Shown in pieces: positions 44,642-53,418 of a DNA stretch of 64,000 nt. Position 1 is the first letter of the stretch; each line of letters begins with the position of its first letter. The notes beneath the pieces are model-generated. The model searched no databases. It saw only the letters and a list, made by a program, of their open reading frames with translations, and was not told where the DNA came from. Position numbers and translations under genes: made by a program. This DNA is from Fontibacterium universale (lineage in GTDB: Bacteria > Pseudomonadota > Alphaproteobacteria > Pelagibacterales > Pelagibacteraceae), in the NCBI GenBank assembly GCA_965236175.1, contig CBDEAT010000001.1, positions 1 to 64,000 of the forward strand. The letters run 5' to 3'.

Positions 44642-45583
44642 CTAAAAAAATAATTTAGCAATAAATGTATAAAGCGGTATTCCAATTATAATGTTTATTG
44701 GAAAAGTTAATCCTAATGACATTCCAAAATAAAGCGATGGATTGGCTTGTGGTAGTGCATATTTTAATGCTGCTGGCACTGCAATATATGAAGCGCTTGC
44801 AGATAAAATCATTAAAAGAATTGTTTCGCCTAAATCAACTCCTGCAATCTTGCATATTAATAAAGCCAATAATGCATGAATAGGCGGAGCAAAAACTCCA
44901 TAAATTAAAACATAAACAGGTTTATTTAGAACTTGTTTAAAATTTTTAGCAACCATCAATCCCATATCAAGCAAGAAGAATGCTAACATCCCTTTAAATA
45001 AATCAATTGAGAATGGAGCCATAATTCTCTCTCCTGTAGCGCCAGCAAAAAGACCAACGATCATTGCTCCAATTAAAAGCAATTGCGCTCCATCAGTAAA
45101 AGATTTGTGTAATAAGTTTAGAGAGCTTTGTTTTTTATTAGATTTTGCAGCACTTGCTAAAATAACAGCAAGAATAATTGCTGGAGATTCCATTAACGCC
45201 ATTGCTGCTGCCATGTGACCTCCATAAGTAATTTGATTCTGATCTAAAAATTGACTGGCAGTAATAAAAGTAACGGCGCTTACTGAGCCATACGTTGCTG
45301 CAATTGCTGCTGAGTCATAACTATTTAATTTCTTTTTAAGAAAATAATATCCAACAACTGGAATTATAATTGCAAGCATAACTGCAATACACAAAGTTTT
45401 TGCTATATCAATTGTTAATCCTGATTTTTGCAAAGCAAATCCTCCTTTTAAACCTAGCGCCATTAAAAGATATAATGATAAAAATTTTGTAATTGCCGGA
45501 GGAATTTCTAAATTAGATCTAACTGCGCCTGCAAAAACTCCAAAGATAAAAAATAAAATTGCTGGATCTAATATATTTTGCAT
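44642..45583 (-). CDS. Sodium-dependent bicarbonate-transport family permease (SbtA-like)
   Basis: The 313-residue protein of about ten helices starts with LDPAILFFIFGVFAGAVRSN and PPAITKFLSLYLLMALGLKG. These are the SBT (DUF897) family strings, as in cyanobacterial SbtA, and ILSASASYIAVPAALKYALP lies near the end. Family members move bicarbonate with Na+. In a heterotroph this could feed anaplerotic carboxylases. It has no adjacent SbtB-like PII gene. Function is inferred from the family. Confidence 0.85.
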   Translation of the reverse strand: MQNILDPAILFFIFGVFAGAVRSNLEIPPAITKFLSLYLLMALGLKGGFALQKSGLTIDIAKTLCIAVMLAIIIPVVGYYFLKKKLNSYDSAAIAATYGSVSAVTFITASQFLDQNQITYGGHMAAAMALMESPAIILAVILASAAKSNKKQSSLNLLHKSFTDGAQLLLIGAMIVGLFAGATGERIMAPFSIDLFKGMLAFFLLDMGLMVAKNFKQVLNKPVYVLIYGVFAPPIHALLALLICKIAGVDLGETILLMILSASASYIAVPAALKYALPQANPSLYFGMSLGLTFPINIIIGIPLYTFIAKLFF

Positions 45584-45597
45584 TATTCTATAAAAAT

Positions 45598-46234
45598 TTA
45601 AGGATACAATATTTCTTTAATCCATTTAGATCCAGATTTTTTATATCTAAGTCTTTCGTGAATTCTATTGTTACCATCTAGCCAAAATTCAACTTCATTT
45701 GCTTTTAATGCCCAACCCGACCAATGAGGAGGTCTTGGAACTTTTTTATGAATTGGAAACTTTTTTTTGTACTCTTGAATTCTTTTAATTAGATCTAACT
45801 TTAGATTCCATTGGCGTTGATTGTATAGATGCCCAAGCGCCAATTCTGCTGCCGTAGGGTCTTGTATTAAAATATTGATCAGCAACTTTACTTGGAACTT
45901 GTTTAATCGATCCATCAATTCTTATTTGTCTTCTTATACTTTTCCAGTGAAAGCACATGGATGCTTTTGGATTGCTTTTTAATTCACTACTTTTTTTGCT
46001 TTTTAAATTTGTATAAAAAACAAACTCTGTATTCGTTAATCCCTTTAAAAGAACCATGCGAACAGATGGTTGTTTATTACGATTCACTGTTGCAAGCGCT
46101 AGAGCATTTGGATCATTAATTTCTGTTTTTTTAGCTTTAGTCATCCATGCCTTGAATAGCTCAAATGGATTTTTCTTATCAAGAAAACAGGTATTCAGTC
46201 CAAGTTTGTTTGTTTTATATTTTTTTTGATTCAT
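45598..46234 (-). pseudogene. pdxH: Pyridoxamine 5'-phosphate oxidase, apparent single-base frameshift
   Basis: The frame from the ATG at 46234 gives the FMN-binding split barrel: LALATVNRNKQPSVRMVLLK, VFYTNLKSKKSSELKSNP, FHWKSIRRQIRIDGSI and GSRIGAWASIQSTPMESK. It then runs into a stop at 45785. The other frame continues with DLIKRIQEYKKKFP, PPHWSGWALKANEVEFWLD and the C-terminal HERLRYKK of PdxH. Dropping one A from the AAA at about 45799-45801 joins them as MESKLDLIKR. The restored length is about 212 residues, normal for the family. It makes pyridoxal phosphate. Confidence 0.88.
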
Positions 46235-46267
46235 AAATAACTAAAAATACCTTATAAAATATATTTA

Positions 46268-47353
46268 ATGTCATTTAATACTTTTGGAAAGCTATTTAGA
46301 TTTACCACTTGGGGAGAATCCCATGGTCCAGCAATCGGCTGCGTAGTTGATGGCTGTCCTCCAAATATTGCCGTTTCTGAAAAAGATATTCAAATAGAAT
46401 TAAATAAAAGAAGACCTGGTCAGTCAAAATTTGTAACTCAAAGAAAAGAGAAAGATCAGGTGCAAATATTATCTGGTGTGTTTCAAGGAAAAACCACGGG
46501 AACTCCTATTTCAATGATCATCTTTAATGAGGACACTAAGTCTAGAGATTATGAAAGTATTAAAGATAAATTTAGACCTGGACACGCTGATTTTACTTAC
46601 TTTATGAAGTATGGAAACCGTGACTTTAGAGGTGGCGGCAGACAATCGGCTCGAGAAACTGCATCACGTGTTGCAGCGGGCGCTATTGCTAAAGTTGTTT
46701 TAAATAAATTACTTGGAAAAAAATTCTCCATTATTGGTGGCGTTACACAAATTGGTCCATTGATGATTGATCGCAATCTTTGGAATGATAAAGAAATTAG
46801 AAAAAATCCTTTCTTTTGTCCTGATAAAGAAACTGTGCCTGTGTGGGAGCAATACTTATTAGATATTAGAAAAGCTGGAAGTTCATGTGGTGCCATCATT
46901 GAACTTAGAGCTAAAGGGGTTCCGGTTGGATTGGGCGCTCCTATTTATTCAAAACTTGATCAAGATATTGCTGCAGGACTAATGAGCATCAATGCTGTTA
47001 AAGGTGTTAACATTGGAGCCGGTATGAATGCTGCAAGCTTAACAGGCGAAACTAATTCTGATGAAATAAGATCTAAAGGTGGAAAAGCAAAATTCTTATC
47101 AAATAACGCAGGTGGAATTTTAGGTGGAATTTCTACAGGACAAGAAATTGTTGCATCATTTGCAGTTAAACCGACATCTTCTATTTTAAATACTCGTGAC
47201 ACCATTGATACAAAAGGAAAAAATACTAAAATTTCTGTTCGTGGTAGACATGATCCTTGCGTTGGCATTCGCGCTGTTCCAATTGGAGAAGCTATGCTTG
47301 CGTGTATTCTGCTTGATCATTTGATGATGCACCGAGCACAATGCGGTAACTAG
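46268..47353 (+). CDS. aroC: Chorismate synthase
   Basis: The 361-residue protein has all three family signatures: GESHGPAIGCVVDGCPP, GHADFTYFMKYGNRDFRGGG and RGRHDPCVGIRAVPIGEAM. It converts EPSP to chorismate using reduced FMN. It starts 33 bases from the divergent pdxH gene, an FMN enzyme. Rhomboid follows 3 bases after the stop. Confidence 0.97.
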   Translation: MSFNTFGKLFRFTTWGESHGPAIGCVVDGCPPNIAVSEKDIQIELNKRRPGQSKFVTQRKEKDQVQILSGVFQGKTTGTPISMIIFNEDTKSRDYESIKDKFRPGHADFTYFMKYGNRDFRGGGRQSARETASRVAAGAIAKVVLNKLLGKKFSIIGGVTQIGPLMIDRNLWNDKEIRKNPFFCPDKETVPVWEQYLLDIRKAGSSCGAIIELRAKGVPVGLGAPIYSKLDQDIAAGLMSINAVKGVNIGAGMNAASLTGETNSDEIRSKGGKAKFLSNNAGGILGGISTGQEIVASFAVKPTSSILNTRDTIDTKGKNTKISVRGRHDPCVGIRAVPIGEAMLACILLDHLMMHRAQCGN

Positions 47354-47356
47354 TCT

Positions 47357-48094
47357 GTGATCCCATTAAAAGACGAGAATACTACCCTTTCAACTCCGAT
47401 ACTTAGTTACGCGATAATAGGTATTTGTATTTTAGTTTTTTTAATACAAATAAGTTCTCCTGGTTTTGATAATGGAAATTTATTTTATTCTTATGGTGTT
47501 GTTCCTGCTTCACTTCTTGGCACAGAAGCTTTACCAAATGATCTAACTAAAATTGACCCGTCACTTACTTTGATTACTTCAATGTTTATGCATGGTGGTT
47601 TTATGCATTTGATTGGAAATATGCTTTATATGTGGATTTTTGCTGACAATATTGAAGATGATCTTGGAAAAGTAAAATTTATTTTATTTTATTTAGCATC
47701 AGGTGTTGCAGCCGCGATGACTCAGGTTTATTTAAATGTGAACTCAACTATTCCAATGGTTGGCGCAAGTGGAGCTATTAGTGGTGTGCTAGGTGCCTAT
47801 TTAGTCAGATACCCTAGAAATAAAGTTTTAGTGTTAATACCTTTTGGATTTTTTTCTCAAATGGTGAGAATTCCTGCAATGTTTGTTTTGGGTTTTTGGT
47901 TTATCTTGCAATTTATTAGTTCAAGTGGAAGCTCAGGTCAGGGTGGGGTTGCTTATGGAGCTCACATTGGGGGATTTGTATTTGGAGCAGCAGTGATGTT
48001 TTTCTTTGGTAATTTTTTAATTCCACAAAAAGCATTCTTTAAAGCTCTTAATGAAAAAGGCGATAAGAAAAAAAATCCCTGGATACAGGACTAA
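47357..48094 (+). CDS. Rhomboid family intramembrane serine protease
   Basis: The 245-residue, six- or seven-helix protein has HGGFMHLIGNMLYMWIFADN (HxxxN-like oxyanion region), the catalytic Ser138 in VGASGAISGVLGAY and His203 in YGAHIGGFVFG. It cleaves membrane-protein substrates, which are unknown here. It starts with GTG at 47357, 3 bases after aroC. A weak hairpin with a T run follows. Confidence 0.93.
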   Translation: MIPLKDENTTLSTPILSYAIIGICILVFLIQISSPGFDNGNLFYSYGVVPASLLGTEALPNDLTKIDPSLTLITSMFMHGGFMHLIGNMLYMWIFADNIEDDLGKVKFILFYLASGVAAAMTQVYLNVNSTIPMVGASGAISGVLGAYLVRYPRNKVLVLIPFGFFSQMVRIPAMFVLGFWFILQFISSSGSSGQGGVAYGAHIGGFVFGAAVMFFFGNFLIPQKAFFKALNEKGDKKKNPWIQD

Positions 48095-48149
48095 GTTACC
48101 CACACAAAATAACAGCGAAATCAGATGGATGTTCTCGTTTTGATTCCCT

Positions 48150-48176
48150 TTTGATTCCATTTTGAATCAAATTTTC
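48150..48176 (+). terminator. Weak intrinsic terminator after the rhomboid gene
   Basis: TTTGATTC and GAATCAAA form an 8-bp stem around CATTTT, followed by TTTTCT. A direct repeat, TTTTGATTCC, occurs twice just upstream. The stem is AT-rich, so strength is doubtful. Confidence 0.5.
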
Positions 48177-48211
48177 TACTTTTAAGAGTGTATGTGGATA
48201 CTTAAATTTAC

Positions 48212-50863
48212 TTAGAACGTACTGAAGAATCCCACCATGCGCTTATAATATTCAGTTTCATTATCAGTATCGATTCTAGAAAGGACATTTATTTTCTTAG
48301 AACTTCCATCTTCGTATAAAAATTCAACAGTTACTTCTTCTCTAGGCTTCAAACCTTTTTCAACGTTTAGAATGTTTATAATTTCAGATCCTTTTAGATT
48401 TAAAGTTTTTCTAGAAAAACCTTCTTTAAATTGAAGTGGTAAAATTCCCATTCCAACTAAATTAGATCTATGAATTCTCTCAAAGCTTTCTGCGATAACA
48501 GCTTTAACTCCTAAAAGTTTTGTACCCTTTGCAGCCCAGTCACGTGACGATCCTGTTCCGTACTCTTTTCCTGCAATTACAACAAGATCTACTTTTCTTT
48601 TTTGATATTCCATAGAAGCATCAAATACTGGCATTACTTTTTTATCAGGATGAAGCATTGTAACTCCGCCTTCTGTACCTGGTGCCATTTCATTTTTAAT
48701 TCTAATATTTGCAAATGTTCCACGCATCATCACTTCATGATTTCCTCTTCTTGCTCCATAAGAGTTGAAATCTTTTTGCAATACTTGATGCTGCATAAAA
48801 TAATCGCCAGTTGGTCCAGACTTTTGAATAGATCCTGCTGGAGAAATGTGATCTGTTGTTATTGAATCAGCTAAAATAAGAAGCGGTCTTGCGTTTTTAA
48901 TCGCTTTAAATCCCTCTGGCTTATCAGGTAAGTTTTCAAAGAATGGTGGTCGTTTAACATAAGTTGATTTTTGATCCCAATCATAAATACTGCTCGCAAC
49001 TGTTTTAATTTTCTGCCAGCTAGCAGGACCTTCTGAAACGTTATCATAACGAGATCTATACATCTGCGCTGTGATTGAAGTTAAGATCGTATCTGCAATC
49101 TCTTTATTAGATGGCCAGATATCTTTTAAGAATACGTCTTTGCCACTCTTATCTTTACCAAGTGAATCTTTATAAAGATCAAACGTCATTGAACCTGCGA
49201 TAGCGTAAGCTACAACAAGAGGAGGTGATGCTAAGTAATTTGCTTTAACTTGTGGATGCACTCGTCCTTCAAAATTTCTATTTCCTGAAAGAATCGATGC
49301 TACGTACAATTCGCCTTTTGTAATTGCATTATTAATATTGTCATTCAACGGTCCAGAGTTTCCAATACAAGTAGTGCAGCCATAGCCAACTAAATTAAAA
49401 CCTAATTGATTAAGATAAGTATCTAGTCCTGCCTTTTCTAAATAGTCTGTTACTACTTTTGAACCAGGTGCTAGTGAAGTTTTAACCCAAGGCTTAGAAG
49501 ATAATCCTTTTTCAATTGCTTTTTTAGCAAGAAGACCAGCAGCAATTAAAACACTAGGGTTAGAAGTGTTTGTGCAAGATGTGATTGCAGCAATTACAAT
49601 ATTTCCATCTTTTAATTTGTAATTTGCGTTTTCAACCGCGTATTCTTTTAGAGCGGTTCTTTTTATTGTCTCTTTGAAGTTTTTATCAAAATCTTTTGCA
49701 GCGTCCGTTAATAAAACTTTATCTTGTGGACGTTTAGGTCCGGCAATTGTTGGAACCACTGTGCTTACATCTAAACTTAAAGTATCCGTAAATACCATGC
49801 CTGAACTTGTCCATAGTCCCTGCTCTTTTGCATAAACTTCTATAAGCTTAATCAGGTCCTGATCTCTTCCTGTAAATTCTAAATATTTTAATGTCTCTTC
49901 ATCAATTGGGAAAAATCCACATGTCGCTCCATATTCTGGTGCCATGTTTGCAATGGTTGCTCTGTCAGCAAGGGATAAATTCTTTAAACCCTCACCGAAA
50001 AATTCTACAAATTTTCCAACTACACCTTTTTTTCTTAGCATTTGTGTAACTGTTAAAACTAAATCTGTTGCAGTTGTGCCTTCTGGTAATTTTCCTTTAA
50101 CTTCAAATCCAACAACCTCTGGAATTAACATTGAAATAGGCTGCCCTAACATCACAGCTTCAGCTTCAATTCCGCCAACTCCCCAACCAAGAACTGCAAG
50201 ACCATTGACCATTGTTGTGTGACTATCTGTGCCTACTAAAGTATCTGGATAAACAGTTAATTCTCCATTTACTGTAGAAGACCAAACTACTTTTGATAAA
50301 TATTCTAAATTTACTTGATGACAAATTCCTGTTCCTGGGGGAACCACTTTAAAATTATCAAATGCTTGCTGTCCCCATTTTAAAAATGAATATCTTTCAC
50401 CATTTCTTGAGAATTCTTTTTCAACGTTTAAATCAAATGAATCTTTGTTTGCATAATTATCAACCATCACTGAGTGATCGATGACTAAATCTACTTGTGA
50501 TAGTGGATTAATTTTTTTTGGATCTTTATTTTTTGCTTTTACTGCATCACGCATTGCAGCTAAATCTGCAACCGCTGGAATTCCTGTGTAGTCCTGCATT
50601 AAAACTCTAGCTGGTCTATATGCAATTTCAGTGTCTGAAGTTTTAGTCTTTAACCAACTTTGAATAGCGTTAATTTGGGTTTTATCAACCGTACTATTAT
50701 CTTCATAACGAAGTAAATTTTCCAATAAAACTTTAAGAGATTTTGGAAGTTTGCTTATATCTTTAAGACCATTCTTCTCAGCTTCTGTTAAGCTGTAAAT
50801 AACGTAGTCTTTTCCGTTAACTTTAATTGTTTTTTTAGATTTAAAAGAATTAATTTTGCTCAT
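48212..50863 (-). CDS. acnA: Aconitate hydratase A
   Basis: The 883-residue aconitase/IRP1-type enzyme has VDHSVMVDNY, GVGGIEAEAVMLGQPISM and the [4Fe-4S] cysteines in AITSCTNTSNPSV and GYGCTTCIGNSGPL. The C-terminal swivel domain has GKEYGTGSSRDWAAKG with the catalytic serine. It isomerises citrate to isocitrate in the TCA cycle. It follows the DUF1850 gene by 15 bases on the same strand, so it may be read from the TRAP operon transcript. Confidence 0.97.
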   Translation of the reverse strand: MSKINSFKSKKTIKVNGKDYVIYSLTEAEKNGLKDISKLPKSLKVLLENLLRYEDNSTVDKTQINAIQSWLKTKTSDTEIAYRPARVLMQDYTGIPAVADLAAMRDAVKAKNKDPKKINPLSQVDLVIDHSVMVDNYANKDSFDLNVEKEFSRNGERYSFLKWGQQAFDNFKVVPPGTGICHQVNLEYLSKVVWSSTVNGELTVYPDTLVGTDSHTTMVNGLAVLGWGVGGIEAEAVMLGQPISMLIPEVVGFEVKGKLPEGTTATDLVLTVTQMLRKKGVVGKFVEFFGEGLKNLSLADRATIANMAPEYGATCGFFPIDEETLKYLEFTGRDQDLIKLIEVYAKEQGLWTSSGMVFTDTLSLDVSTVVPTIAGPKRPQDKVLLTDAAKDFDKNFKETIKRTALKEYAVENANYKLKDGNIVIAAITSCTNTSNPSVLIAAGLLAKKAIEKGLSSKPWVKTSLAPGSKVVTDYLEKAGLDTYLNQLGFNLVGYGCTTCIGNSGPLNDNINNAITKGELYVASILSGNRNFEGRVHPQVKANYLASPPLVVAYAIAGSMTFDLYKDSLGKDKSGKDVFLKDIWPSNKEIADTILTSITAQMYRSRYDNVSEGPASWQKIKTVASSIYDWDQKSTYVKRPPFFENLPDKPEGFKAIKNARPLLILADSITTDHISPAGSIQKSGPTGDYFMQHQVLQKDFNSYGARRGNHEVMMRGTFANIRIKNEMAPGTEGGVTMLHPDKKVMPVFDASMEYQKRKVDLVVIAGKEYGTGSSRDWAAKGTKLLGVKAVIAESFERIHRSNLVGMGILPLQFKEGFSRKTLNLKGSEIINILNVEKGLKPREEVTVEFLYEDGSSKKINVLSRIDTDNETEYYKRMVGFFSTF

Positions 50864-50878
50864 AAAGAAATTCGAGAT

Positions 50879-51244
50879 TTATTTACTATCGCAAGCATAT
50901 AACTTCAACGGTTTATTTTCATTTCTCGGAAGTTCTTCACATTTTCCATCAAAGCAAATGCTCCAATTCTTAATGTTCGTTTCAGAGGTCGCTAAGATCA
51001 ATTCATCTTTAGCGCTAACTTTTGGTTTATAAACCCACCAACCCTTAATTAATTTTGAATTTGCTGGAGGTTCCATACCAGCGCCTGATCCTTTAACTCT
51101 AGCTTCAACAATTTTAAGTTTAGAATTGATAATTTTCCAATCTTCCTGCCATTCAACTTTCTCAACGGAATGGGTCCATACTAAGGTAAAAAATGAAATT
51201 GCAAAGGTTGTAACTTTAGTTCCTGTTAGAACACACAGGCTCAT
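50879..51244 (-). CDS. DUF1850 domain protein of the TAXI-TRAP operon (intact copy)
   Basis: The 121-residue protein has an N-terminal hydrophobic segment (about 5-24, probable signal peptide or anchor). A small extracytoplasmic domain follows, with WKIINSKLKIVEARVKGSG, a KGWWVYKP motif and paired cysteines. DUF1850 proteins regularly accompany TAXI-TRAP transporters, and their role is unknown. The start overlaps the upstream chimeric gene by 4 bases (ATGA). Its first 98 codons, plus upstream sequence, are duplicated at 53123-53418. Confidence 0.88.
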   Translation of the reverse strand: MSLCVLTGTKVTTFAISFFTLVWTHSVEKVEWQEDWKIINSKLKIVEARVKGSGAGMEPPANSKLIKGWWVYKPKVSAKDELILATSETNIKNWSICFDGKCEELPRNENKPLKLYACDSK

Positions 51245-53122
51245 GTTGAGACTGAGTTATTATTTCTAAATTTAAACCATCTATAAATAATAAATAAGAA
51301 CATGAGTGCAAAACCTAATTCGTCAGTTAATGGAATAGCTACGATTAGTAAGATAGCAATTGCCATACAAATAATTCTCTCAAAAATATTTAATCGTGCA
51401 TTCATGTACCCGACCGCCGCAATACCTAAAAATAAAATAGCAATCACAGCTTTTATGCAAATGTAAGCAACAGAAATAACAATTGTTGAAATGTCTTTGT
51501 TTGCAAGTCCCTGCAACATTAATTCGGGGCTATAAACTGCCATGAATGGCACTACAAATCCTGCTACAGCTAATTTTACCGCTTCTAAAGAAATTTTAAA
51601 TCCACTTTCCTTTGCAAAGGGCGCTGCTGCAAAACAAGCAAGCGCAACAGGTGGCGTTAGGTCTGCCATAATACCAAAATAAAAAACGAACATGTGACTA
51701 ATAATTAATGGCACGCCCAATTTTAAAAGAGCAGGACCAGCAATTGCAGATGTAATAATATAATTTGGAATTGTCGGAATCCCCATTCCAAGAATAAGAC
51801 AAATCACCATTGTTAATAATAAAGATAAAAACAAACTATTTTCACCAACTTTAATTACAAACTGTCCAAATGTATTTGCAGCACCTGTTAAGGTTAGTGT
51901 TCCAATTACAATTCCAACAACTGCACAAGCAACACCAACTGGTAAAGAAGCCTTGCCTCCTTCTGCAAGAGCATCTCTGCAAGAAAGCAGAGTTTCTCTT
52001 CCACCTTTAAATACAAAGTTAATAGCAACTAAAACTGATATTGAAATTACAATAACTTTTATTCCCATCTCAAAGAATGAAGCAGAAACTAAACCAAGAA
52101 AAATCCAAAATATTACTCTTTTATATTTTGATAAAGTTCCTGCAATTGGTGCCCCTAAAATTAAAAATATTATAAACGCAAGACCAATAGTTCCCGCATA
52201 TAAAGGAGTGTAGCCAGAGAAAAGCAAGTAAACTAATACCGCCAGTGGTAAAACTAAATACCAACCTTCTTTTAAAGCATTTATAACTGAAGGAAGTTCA
52301 TTTTTAGACATTCCAAGTAAATTTCTTTTTCCAGCTTCTAAGTAAACCATCCACCAACATGAAACATAATAAAGAATTGCTGGTATGATTGCAGCCTTAA
52401 CAATCTCAAAATATTTAACCCCTAATGTTTCTGCCATAATGAAAGCAACAGCGCCCATAACCGGAGGCATAATTTGTCCTCCCATAGAAGAAGTCGCTTC
52501 AACACCGCCTGCAAAAGCAGACGAGTAACCATATTTTTTCATCAGTGGAATTGTGAATTGTCCTGATGTTACAACGTTTGCAATTCCTGATCCTGAAATA
52601 GTTCCCATTAATGCAGATGAGGCAACACAAACTTGTGCTGGACCACCTCGTGTATGTCCAAAAAGACCTAGAGCAACATCGTTAAAAAGTTTGATCATTC
52701 CAGCTCGCTCTAAGAATGAACCAAATAAAATAAATAAAAAAACAAATGTGCAGGAAACATAAATGGGAATTCCATATATCCCTTCTGTTCCATAACTCAT
52801 GTGTTCAATAATTTGTCTAAAATCGTAACCACGATGTTGGAATATGCCTGGAAGATACTTTCCAAAAAAACAATATAATAAGAAGATAGATGCAATTAAT
52901 GTAAGCGCATAACCCATTACGATCCAGGCTGCGGACAAAACTAATATAAGAGCAATAACTCCAAAAAAAATATCGGTTGGTAATAAATCTCCGTAACGAG
53001 TAATAAGCGGCGTATATTCAATGGTTTGATAAATTGCGATTACAAAACTTAAAATCCCAGCAATCCAGGATAGGATTTTAAATAAACTGTTTTGTTTTTT
53101 TAATGCACAAACTAAAGGAAAT
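50949..53122. repeat. Tandem duplication, copy 1 (2,174 bp)
   Basis: This block and 53123-55296 are head-to-tail copies, aligned without any indel at a fixed offset of 2,174 bases. I find six differences: 51252, 51952, 51955, 51958 and two further sites near 52834 and 53023. It runs from codon 98 of DUF1850 back through most of the TRAP permease. There is no insertion sequence and no clear microhomology at the junction. Confidence 0.95.
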
Positions 53123-53418
53123 TCAAAGCAAATGCTCCAATTCTTAATGTTCGTTTCAGAGGTCGCTAAGATCAATTCATCTTTAGCGCTAACTTTTGGT
53201 TTATAAACCCACCAACCCTTAATTAATTTTGAATTTGCTGGAGGTTCCATACCAGCGCCTGATCCTTTAACTCTAGCTTCAACAATTTTAAGTTTAGAAT
53301 TGATAATTTTCCAATCTTCCTGCCATTCAACTTTCTCAACGGAATGGGTCCATACTAAGGTAAAAAATGAAATTGCAAAGGTTGTAACTTTAGTTCCTGT
53401 TAGAACACACAGGCTCAT
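51241..53418 (-). CDS. Chimeric DUF1850-TRAP permease fusion created by tandem duplication
   Basis: This is a 725-residue open frame. Residues 1-98 equal the DUF1850 protein up to NIKNWSICF. The frame then switches, with one junction codon, to FPLVCALKKQNSLFKIL, residue 75 onward of the fused 4TM/12TM TRAP permease, ending at its normal C-terminus. The permease part lacks its first 74 residues (first helix and part of the second) and gains the DUF1850 leader helix. The frame is fully open, and both ends keep ATGA overlaps with neighbouring genes. Five of six differences from copy 2 are synonymous, compatible with a translated product. Whether it assembles a working transporter is unknown. Confidence 0.85.
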   Translation of the reverse strand: MSLCVLTGTKVTTFAISFFTLVWTHSVEKVEWQEDWKIINSKLKIVEARVKGSGAGMEPPANSKLIKGWWVYKPKVSAKDELILATSETNIKNWSICFEFPLVCALKKQNSLFKILSWIAGILSFVIAIYQTIEYTPLITRYGDLLPTDIFFGVIALILVLSAAWIVMGYALTLIASIFLLYCFFGKYLPGIFQHRGYDFRQIIEHMSYGTEGIYGIPIYVSCTFVFLFILFGSFLERAGMIKLFNDVALGLFGHTRGGPAQVCVASSALMGTISGSGIANVVTSGQFTIPLMKKYGYSSAFAGGVEATSSMGGQIMPPVMGAVAFIMAETLGVKYFEIVKAAIIPAILYYVSCWWMVYLEAGKRNLLGMSKNELPSVINALKEGWYLVLPLAVLVYLLFSGYTPLYAGTIGLAFIIFLILGAPIAGTLSKYKRVIFWIFLGLVSASFFEMGIKVIVISISVLVAINFVFKGGRETLLSCRDALAEGGKASLPVGVACAVVGIVIGTLTLTGAANTFGQFVIKVGENSLFLSLLLTMVICLILGMGIPTIPNYIITSAIAGPALLKLGVPLIISHMFVFYFGIMADLTPPVALACFAAAPFAKESGFKISLEAVKLAVAGFVVPFMAVYSPELMLQGLANKDISTIVISVAYICIKAVIAILFLGIAAVGYMNARLNIFERIICMAIAILLIVAIPLTDELGFALMFLFIIYRWFKFRNNNSVST

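Noticed and set aside
51953..52762. Plus-strand frames of 69-86 codons inside the TRAP genes
   Set aside because: They are antisense shadows that appear in both duplicate copies or only part of one, with no ribosome site or family.
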